Below, one piece after another: positions 7,288-15,900 of a DNA stretch of 34,641 nucleotides. Numbering within the stretch: position 1 is the stretch's first letter; each line of letters opens with the position of its first letter. Origin of the DNA: Verrucomicrobiota bacterium (lineage in GTDB: Bacteria > Chlamydiota > Chlamydiia > Chlamydiales > FEN-1388); NCBI GenBank assembly GCA_018239765.1, contig JAFEGT010000035.1, positions 1 through 34,641 on the forward strand, read 5' to 3'. Both the position numbers and the translations under genes were made by a program. The notes beneath the pieces are model-generated. The model had not been told where the DNA came from. It saw nothing but the letters and a program-made list of their open reading frames with translations, and made no database searches.

Positions 7288-9111
7288 TTAGCACTTTTGT
7301 GCTACAACTGCTAAATTAGCTTCGAGCTTATTAATATAATTTTCAAACTCTTCTAGCGCGTCGAGTACAGGCTCCGGCTTGCGCATGTCGACGCCAGCTT
7401 TTGCAAGTTGTTCGATTGGATACTCGCTTGATCCTGATCGCAAGAAGTTTAGGTAGCGATCTACGGCTGGTTGGCCTTCGTTTCGCACACCTTCGGCAAG
7501 CGATAGGGCAGCTGATATACCTGTCGCATACTGATAGACATAGAAGTTATAGTAGAAGTGAGGAATACGCGCCCACTCAATAGCTACCTCTGGGTCAATA
7601 GTAAGTGCTGGTCCGTAGTAAAACTTTGTCAGCTCAAGGTATTTATCTTTAAGAAGTTGCGGCGTAAGTGGTATGCGCTTTTCTGCACATTCGTGGATAA
7701 AAAGCTCAAACTCTGCAAAGCTTACCTGGCGAAAGAGTGTTCCGCGTATATCTTCGAGTTTTTCATTCAGCAAATAGGCGCGTTCAGCATCGCTTGTTGC
7801 CTTTTCAACGAGAGTCTGCATTAAAAACTCTTCGTTAAAGGTTGAAGCAACTTCAGCAACAAAGATTGCATAGTCGGCATAGTGATAGGGCTGAGAGGTG
7901 CGTGCAAGCTGGCTATGCATGCTGTGGCCTGCTTCGTGAGCGAGCGTAAATACATCTCGCAAGATGCCTTTGTAGTTCATCAAAATATAGGGCATGCTAT
8001 CGTAGCAGCCGCTTGAATAGGCGCCGCTTCGCTTATTTTCATTTTCATATCTATCGACCCAGCGACCTGTTTTAAGCCCCTCGTGTAGTTGTGAGACGTA
8101 TTTTTCGCCAAGTGGTTTCATGGAGTTAATAACGAGATTTTCAGCTTCGTCGTAGCTAAATTTAAGATCTACAGATGGCACCATAGGCACATAAAGATCG
8201 TAGTAGTGAAGCTCATCGAGGCCTAGCACCTTTTTACGTAGGGCAGTATAGCGATGAAGCAGATCGATCTTAGAATGCACAGCATCGATAAGTGCTCTAT
8301 AGACCGCAACATCCACATTTTTAGGGTAGAGCGCAGCCTCTACGCAGGATGAATAGTTGCGTGCGCGAGCTTCAAAAAGATGGCTCTGAACATTACCTGA
8401 GAGCATCTCGCAGAGGCTATTTTCATGCATCTGATACTGTCTATGCATAGCTAAAAAGGCGTTTTTGCGAAGTTCGCGGTCGGTATCTCGCAAAAACATG
8501 CCAAAGGTTGCATGTGTGAGTTCGTGCTCGTTTCCTGCGCTATCCTTAATCATACCAAACTTAAAGTCAGAGTTATTGATCGCAGAAAAAGTGCGCTGGG
8601 AACTTTCAAGAGCTTGGCCCGCTAGTGCCATAAGTTCTTCAGCACTTTCTGAAAGTGTGTGAGGCTTTAGGCGCACCATTTTTTCTAAGAAGAAGTGGTA
8701 CTCTTTTAAGAGTGGATCCTTGAGGTAGCTTGCAAGTGTTGCATCATCGAGACTCATAAATTCGGGAGTAAGCCATGCTGTCTCTTGCGAAAACTGATGA
8801 TAGAGCGTCACAATAGTTTGGTAGGCTTTTTTTGCCTCTTCTACGGTGGTCTCTTCGTCATGTAAAAGGTGAGCGTAGGTGTAGAGTTTACGTAGTTTTC
8901 GTTCGATCTCAAAGAGGGCTTGGAGCGCTTTTTGGACATTATTCGCGCTTTGGCCAAGTTTGCCCTTGTAGGCAGATGCTGCCGGAAAAAATGGGGGAGC
9001 CTCTGTAGTGACAAGGCTTTTGAGCTCTTTTTGCCATGCCTCGAGAGAGGGGTATAGGGTGTTAAGGTTCCAGCGATCTTGTTCAGCAATTTCTTTACGT
9101 GGTGTGGGCAT
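7288..9111 (-). CDS. pepF: oligoendopeptidase F (M3 metallopeptidase)
   Basis: This 607-aa cytosolic zinc peptidase degrades short peptides. The catalytic HEXXH motif is HEAGH at residues 392-396 (FTLAHEAGHSMHS), followed by the third-ligand region ASTFNEEFLMQTL. Length and the N-terminal WNLNTLYPS fit PepF. The start has AAGGAG 8 nt upstream. The gene precedes groES on the same strand, as in Chlamydia, and diverges from the unknown gene at 9234. Near its end sits the palindrome TAGCAC-TTTT-GTGCTA, partly over the stop codon. Confidence 0.95.
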   Translation of the reverse strand: MPTPRKEIAEQDRWNLNTLYPSLEAWQKELKSLVTTEAPPFFPAASAYKGKLGQSANNVQKALQALFEIERKLRKLYTYAHLLHDEETTVEEAKKAYQTIVTLYHQFSQETAWLTPEFMSLDDATLASYLKDPLLKEYHFFLEKMVRLKPHTLSESAEELMALAGQALESSQRTFSAINNSDFKFGMIKDSAGNEHELTHATFGMFLRDTDRELRKNAFLAMHRQYQMHENSLCEMLSGNVQSHLFEARARNYSSCVEAALYPKNVDVAVYRALIDAVHSKIDLLHRYTALRKKVLGLDELHYYDLYVPMVPSVDLKFSYDEAENLVINSMKPLGEKYVSQLHEGLKTGRWVDRYENENKRSGAYSSGCYDSMPYILMNYKGILRDVFTLAHEAGHSMHSQLARTSQPYHYADYAIFVAEVASTFNEEFLMQTLVEKATSDAERAYLLNEKLEDIRGTLFRQVSFAEFELFIHECAEKRIPLTPQLLKDKYLELTKFYYGPALTIDPEVAIEWARIPHFYYNFYVYQYATGISAALSLAEGVRNEGQPAVDRYLNFLRSGSSEYPIEQLAKAGVDMRKPEPVLDALEEFENYINKLEANLAVVAQKC

Positions 9112-9136
9112 TTTGTGACTCCTTGGTTGAGTCAGA

Positions 9137-9165
9137 AGATTACCTAGAGCTCACCTTTTACGCAA
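9137..9165 (-). promoter_or_regulatory. candidate pepF promoter
   Basis: On the minus strand TTGCGT (9160-9165) and TAATCT (9137-9142) are spaced by exactly 17 bp. This would give a leader of about 20 nt ahead of pepF and its AAGGAG ribosome site. The match is moderate. Confidence 0.5.
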
Positions 9166-9233
9166 GGTGCGAAATCCTGGCTGGCTCCATAATGCAACTT
9201 GTGGTAAAATTCTGCTTTAAATTGAGGGAATCA

Positions 9234-9860
9234 ATGTACTGTTCTACGCCTGGAGTAACCTATACGCTTGATCCAAGTGTACAGTATTTTATTGCAAATC
9301 CAGATCGCTATCTTTTAAGGGTTAACTTTGGAAAAAACTGCACTCTTGCTGCTGATTCAAAAGGACTCTGGACCTGGCTAAAGACGCGCGTATTTGAGTG
9401 GTTGGGGTATGGTTCATATAACCTTTCAAGAGCATGCGCGTTTATTGACATGCTCGATGCAACTCCCGAACATACTCCTCTTAGACAGGCTGCAAACAAA
9501 GTGATTGCCAAGTGGAATATGCGCCATCACTGGTGTCTTGACTCCTTTGATCGACACGAAGTGACTGTTCGTCCTGGGATTGAGCTTACCACTGAGAAGG
9601 TGCTTGAGCTAGCCAATAGAGTTATAGAAGATTGCGAAGACTTTCCTATTGAAGGATTCAACGAGAAAAAAGTTACCATCAGGGATATAGAGCGACACTG
9701 TAAAGAGGGGATTCTCCAGCATCCCGAAATCTATATAGATCGATGGATTCGTCGGCGTGGTGGAGATCATTGCTATATAGTACCCGATGATGCCTCTCGA
9801 AACTTTTTTACGAGACACATATTTGAAGTAAAGCGGCGCCCTTCTGCAGATCATTGCTGA
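9234..9860 (+). CDS. hypothetical protein, 208 aa
   Basis: I do not recognise this protein. The frame is open from 9099, but the ATG at 9234 has GAGGG 5-6 nt upstream, and the earlier region overlaps the pepF start and promoter, so I use 9234. The product is soluble with no signal peptide, is rich in Trp, His and Cys (NMRHHWCLDSF; RRRGGDHCYIVPDD), and has a helical segment WLKTRVFEWLGYGSYNLSRA. It lies about 100 bp before the giant ATPase gene on the same strand, but that gene has its own promoter. A weak resemblance between its middle and the N-terminus of the giant protein may indicate a shared chlamydial domain; this is inference only. Confidence 0.7.
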   Translation: MYCSTPGVTYTLDPSVQYFIANPDRYLLRVNFGKNCTLAADSKGLWTWLKTRVFEWLGYGSYNLSRACAFIDMLDATPEHTPLRQAANKVIAKWNMRHHWCLDSFDRHEVTVRPGIELTTEKVLELANRVIEDCEDFPIEGFNEKKVTIRDIERHCKEGILQHPEIYIDRWIRRRGGDHCYIVPDDASRNFFTRHIFEVKRRPSADHC

Positions 9861-9921
9861 AACCCTTTCGCTTTTTCATGAAGCAGGGCAAGAACTGCGT
9901 ACGCTTTTACGTAATTAGCAT

Positions 9922-9950
9922 TTGTCTGATAGTAATTTTTACTATATAAT
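9922..9950 (+). promoter_or_regulatory. promoter of the giant ATPase gene
   Basis: TTGTCT (9922-9927) and a perfect TATAAT (9945-9950) are separated by 17 bp. The expected transcription start (about 9957) is only some 4 nt before the ATG at 9961, implying a leaderless or nearly leaderless mRNA. The in-frame TTG at 9922 is part of the -35 box and so is unlikely to be the start codon. Confidence 0.7.
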
Positions 9951-9960
9951 ACATGCTATT

Positions 9961-12900
9961 ATGGAAAGATTACTATCGCAATTAGATAAAGCCATTGCGC
10001 TTACTCATGATAACAAAAGTGTAGTCACACCGATCCAAGAAATTACTTTATTTTTCAAAAAAGCTATAAACTTTTTGTTTGGCGACCATGTATGGTATAG
10101 CGAGGCAAAAGCGCGCAAGATCGTCAAGTACTACATATGGCATGCGCAGGCAGATCAGGTAAACCAGGCACGCACCGAAAAGGTATGCCAGCTTTTTGAT
10201 AAGCTCTCGTTGCGGTTCACTCGAGGACTAGATCGTAGCTGGATAGAAGATGCTGGCAAGGAAGGTCCTGCATTTATACGTCAAAAAAAGTTCCCAGTGG
10301 CATCTGATAGGCAATTTTTTCATATCCATGCCGATGAATTTGGCGCCAATTCAGAGCTTGAGGGCGACTCTTGCGAAAATTCTCTCAAGTTTATTGGCGA
10401 ATATATGAAGCGCCATAAAAGCACACTGCCTCCAGATCTTATTGAAGAGGTGCATAATGCAACAGAGCTGGCATTCTCAGATGACTATGTCGCTACAGGC
10501 AAAAGCCAGCTGACAGAAGCTATTAAGGCTAAAAAACCGATGCTGATTGCTGCGGGCTGGAGAGGGAATCCAGGCCATGCAATGTGCTATGAGATACTTC
10601 CTGCAGAAAATGGCCACTCATCGCTACGCATTTACAATACGGGCGCAGGGGTTAATAATCATCCTAGTATCTACGTTGGGAATAAGCAGAAGTATAGAGC
10701 CTATGCCGAATGGCATGGAATTGACACAACCCGACTTCTTGATGATACCTTCTGGCAGGTGCTAAAAGAGATTATAGGCCATAAGACAGAGGTAAACGAC
10801 GAATATGAGGAAGCCGATGTCTATGTAGGATTAAAAAACCTGCTCAAGCCAATTTCTATCAATACAGAGAAGCCAATCCAAGACGAGTGCATGTCGCCGC
10901 AAATGTCAGGAATCTGTTCCACAAGGTCTCTTATGGCTTTTTTACGCACACGCCTTGGCTATCAAGAATATAAACGTTTTCGCCTAAGCTTACGGCTTCA
11001 AACCTTAGTAGATACCGTCAAAAGCTATACTGGAAAAACTCCGTTTTGGCATTACTTCATACCAAAACGATTTGAAAACGCTTTAGGGACCAATAAAATG
11101 GATCTCAAACGAAGAGAAAGGCTTATCGAAAAGAGCCGTAATAAACTTGCTCTTTCTATCGAAAAACTTCATCGCAACAAAGTTATTGGCGATAAATTTC
11201 TTACAAGCTCAGTAAACCAGCTTGCAAAGACAGATGAAGCCATAGCACTCATACGCTCAAAAAGGCGTATAGGCAAAGTAAGAAGCAACCAACTTTACTA
11301 TCAGAAGCCCTCTGTTGCAGTTACACTGCCCGCAAGCATCATCCCTTTACATATCCAAATTGAGAATAACGAATCTTTGCCATCAACTGGGGCTACAATA
11401 TGCATACGTAAAGGTGATGACTGTACTACCGTTGCAAAACTTGCTTCCGAGGGCTGGCTAAAAGGGGAAGATGGTGCCATCTACAGCGGGTTGATGGATT
11501 GGATATGCGCACAGTCTATTACAAAAGAGGCATGGAGCTGTGAAAAAAAAATAGCAGAACAGCAGCTCGCAGCTCTTGGCACCATTAGCCGCGTTCTCTT
11601 TAAAACCTGTTTTATGCTACCGAACGCAAAAGCTATTGATGTGGAACGTGTCTATGCAATGCGAAAGCTCTTGTGGATACAATTTCAGCTTCTTTCATCG
11701 ATTGACGAAGAACTTGCCAGTAGGATCGGAATTACAACATCTTACGATGCAGAACATTCACCCTTCTTTGCTCAAGATGATGCCTTGATGAAGCGCGAAT
11801 ATTTTGAGATGCGAGAGAAGATGAATAACGGCCTCAATCTAAGCGCAGGTTTAGTGGAACATGACCACAAAAAAGCATACTATCAACCGATTACTGAAAA
11901 TGGCAACCTCGACAAACTCATCACTTTATTAATGGCTCTTTGCCCTGAGGTAGAAAGATCTCTTGCTAACCGGACAGTACACTGGAATTCTCTCAATCAA
12001 AGAGTAAAGGAAGCGGAATTTTACACGTGTGATGAACTCCCTGATTGGATAAAGGCTCTACGCGACACAGGTTTTTGCTTGAATTACCTTTTTTATGGGG
12101 CTATCGCTAATCCTGGCTTTATAAACCGTAATATTGACCTCTCTTTAGATTGGAGCTCTAGCCATAATTCTGGAAACTCCGGTGTGTATGTAAAGGTTCA
12201 TGGCTTGCCGCCTGAGATGTATCAAAATTCTTCAAAGCAAAGAATTGAGAAAATTCGCTTTTGGCCAAATTACCGTTCATTCATCTTGCCTGAGTCTACA
12301 AATTTTTTAATTTATTGGTTAACTTCTCAAAATAACAGTGAAAAAAAGCTTCTTGCTGACCATGTAAAAAATCATGACATTGGAATACTCGATGAGGAGT
12401 TTAAGGAGCTTGCTCATCTTCTTGTGAAGCCTCAGATGAGGTCACTTGAAACCTTTGCCCTTTTTACAAAGGATCCTACCTACACACAAATTCTAGATTT
12501 CCAGGTATTACTTTATCTCATTCTTTTTGCGCCAGATACTAAGCCTCTTCCGCGTAAGGAGGCTGTGAAGTTTTTAGAGACACATATAGAGCTTTTTCTT
12601 GCCAAAAACGAGATTCAGTCAGTGGTGTTTTTGTTACAGCTGATGCGGAAATTTTCGACCTTCTATCCAGATGAAAAGGCATTTCAAGGGGCTCTAGACC
12701 GTCTACGAGACATGGCGAGAAGAGCAGGTCTTGAACCTTATGAAAAGAGCCTTATTTACCGAGAGCTTATTATCAACCTTGGAAACAAAGAGGTTTTGCA
12801 GCCTTTAGAATATGAGGAGCTGCTTTTAGCCCATGCCTATGTTGTCGACAACCCTATCCATCCCAGATGGAGCGATCCTCAGGTTGATAACGAACTCTTC

Positions 12901-15900
12901 AGGACTATCCATAGGCATGCAGCCGGACTTATAGAGGTGTGTGAACCTCTATTAAACCGAATTTTAACGACGCTTCGGCCTCAGGAGTCTCCGAGCAGAT
13001 GGGTGAAAAACGGATCGCACTTTTCTACGATTGATACCCGGCACACTTTTGATCCGGTATCAGGACGGCTTCTATCATCTGACTGTGAAGTCAATATTCC
13101 TGTAGAAATTCAGCAACATCGCCATTTTAATAGTAACTTTGGAAATGTGCAGAAAGCGATTTCAAAACCAGGCGGCATCTACAAGTTTGATAATGTATTG
13201 GTTCAAAAAGTGGGCGACACGCTTCATGCAGAGTGTCATTATGATGGCGAATGGTACCGTTTTATACCCGAAAAAACATTTTTAAAAGATGATAAAAGCC
13301 TTATAATAAGCCGGTTTCTTCAGAATGGATATTCAGAGTGGCAGTCTCTAAAAGATCCCTCAAAGCTCATTTTTATGAATGGTAGTGTAGACTATCAAGC
13401 TAAATATGTCGACGGTTCTATTCAGGAAGTAACGCGACTTTCTGATGGTGCACGGCTTGGGGTGCCTTCTGATTTTCTTAAAAATTTTGAAGAGAGGGAG
13501 TACACCCACTTTTGGTATGACAAAAGCTCAAAACAGCAAGAGATAGAGTTGCCTCGCTATGGGCTTAGCTTTAGCTCTACACTGGAATGTCGTCAGATAC
13601 CGGGATTTTTCTTATGTAGAGATCAAAATGTCGATGAACTTCGTCCATTTAATCACTATATCCTCCTACAAAATGCAAAAGGCCAAAAAAAGGTGCTTAT
13701 GCCCCTTGAGAGGTTTATAAAAAGAGATAATCATAAGGAATCACTTATTCCTAAGCATATGTATGTTGAGCAGAATGAGCTCTCAAAGCGGTATGTGCAG
13801 TTTGATCTTAAGCCAAATGGGAAGCTTTTCAGTGTGTCACAGGAGGCAAATCTCTACCTTGTAGAATGTCTTACACTTGTGCAGGAATATGCCAAAGCAT
13901 CATTTTATCTCAAAAAGTATGGGGAAAAGCTCACAAAATATTCGGCGGACGAGCGTCAAATCCTCACAAGTTTACTCACACTCGGGAAAGTAAATGGTGA
14001 CTCTGATGGGGATGCAGCCTCTTTAAAGGCTTACGCAGGCTATTTGCTCTCTAAAAATGGTAAAGTTTCGCCAGATCAGAAGCGCCATGTTATTTCTGCC
14101 TATATAGAATACCTCAAACATTACAAAAAAGCTGTGACGTGCCGTTTGGAGACTCATGAGGAGCGATTTCTTCTTGCCCTTGCCGGTAATTCTAACCCGA
14201 TTGTATACCAACGGCATTGGGAGCTTTCTGGAACGAGAATTGCTGCCAAGAGAGCCTCTTGTACAACGAGAAAAAGCATCAAAGATGCTTTTACACTTCC
14301 ATCTCCAATCGGCATATCGCGGCTCGATCCCAATTTATTTCGCGATATGACAATAACGCGAGCTCATCAGCTATATGACAGGTATATTGACGAGATATTT
14401 CTTATCGCCAAATATGGCTCAGACCAGGACAAAAAGAAGATCAGAGACTCACTTGCCTTTTTGGGTATTAGCAAAAAGAAGCGAAAGCATGACCGATCAA
14501 TAGCCCTTCTGCTCGAGACTGCATTAGAGAATCCCAATCTACTTCCTGACCCTCCTAAAAGGTACCATCTGGGCGAATTTGATAAGTGGCAAAAAAGCTG
14601 TGGGGAGATTTTGCAGTTGCAGCCAGTGCCCGACGCGATATGGCCTATTCCTGAAATTGTCCAAAATCAGTTCTGTCTGGATGAAAAAAGCCCACCAATT
14701 GCAGAAATAGAGGTAAGCCTTAATTTTACAGATTCGCAAGCAGATCTTGCATCACTCCAAAAAGAGATTTTAGCCTTAGCAAACCGAGCACCATCGTTTT
14801 CGCTTGCAAAGGCAAAAGAGCAGCTTCTTAAATGGGGTGGTCTGCGAAAAGATGTAGAGCTCGATGATGTACTCATGGCTTTTGCCCGTAAAGACACTGT
14901 ACAGCTACGAAAAAAGAATCCAGCGCTTGAAGAAAAAGATTTTGAGCCGCTTTTTGCGAAAGTAGGTCAATTTTTACAGCTTGCAACAAACGATCCTGAA
15001 AAATCTGAGCGTGCTTTTAATCCTCAACAGCATCCTGCTTATCTGGTGTTTGAATATTATGCTGATTTACGTCTAAGGCCTGTCCAGGTCGAGAAGCTTG
15101 AAGCGTTTTTAAGCGGTAAAAACCCCAATCTGATCATGGAAATGATCATGGGTTCTGGTAAGTCCAAGGTCCTGCTTCCACTCTTAGGGCTTTTAAGGGC
15201 AGATAGAGAAACCCTATCACTTCTTATAGTGCCAGAACCTCTCTTTGCAACGGTTTCTAACGATACACAGGCAATATTGAGAGAAGCTTTTGGGCAAAAA
15301 CTTCGCTCGTTGCATTTTGATCGTAATACACCTCTTGATGTTGATGCTCTTCGTACATATATTGATGACATCAAAAACATCAAAGAAAACCGCGACTGCC
15401 TTATCATGACTTCCAAGAGTGTTCAATGCCTGATCCTCAAGCTTATTGAAGAGGCAAATCGCTATTTTACCAAAGAAAATCCCGTTCCAGAACAGCTTAT
15501 ACTGCTTCAAAGCCTTGTGCGAGAAATTGCAGCATCGGGCTATCCAATTATTGATGAAGCTGACACTATCCTCAATGTACTCCATGAGGTGTGCGTTAGC
15601 TTAGGAGAGCGACAAAGCCCCAAAGAAAATGAAATTAGTCTCATTTCAGAGATTTATGACCTTCTATTAACCGATAGTGAGCTTAAAGCAATTGCGGCTC
15701 TTGAGTGCGATAAGGAAGCTCTTGCTGTTGCCAGCGCCATTACGGAAGATCTTTATGAAAAGAGGTTGAAGAGGCCGCTTGCTGAAAAGATGGTCCAGCG
15801 ACTTGAAGACTCTGGAAGATTTATAACAGCTGAGCGTGATGCCCTTCTTGACTATCTAACACGAGAAGGTGATAGATCTAGAGCACAAAACTTCTTCGAT

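Noticed and set aside
7289-7304. TAGCAC-TTTT-GTGCTA considered as a CIRCE operator for groESL
   Set aside because: The arms are 6 bp with a 4-nt spacer, unlike the 9-bp arms and 9-nt spacer of CIRCE, and the site overlaps the pepF stop codon. It is kept only as a query in the findings.
9099-9233. Longer start for the 208-aa protein
   Set aside because: It would overlap the pepF start and its candidate promoter. The ATG at 9234 has a good ribosome site.
10918-10950. C319 (GICSTRS) as the catalytic cysteine paired with H206
   Set aside because: The order His before Cys is unusual for papain-type enzymes. C138-H206-N226 fits better, although neither is proven.
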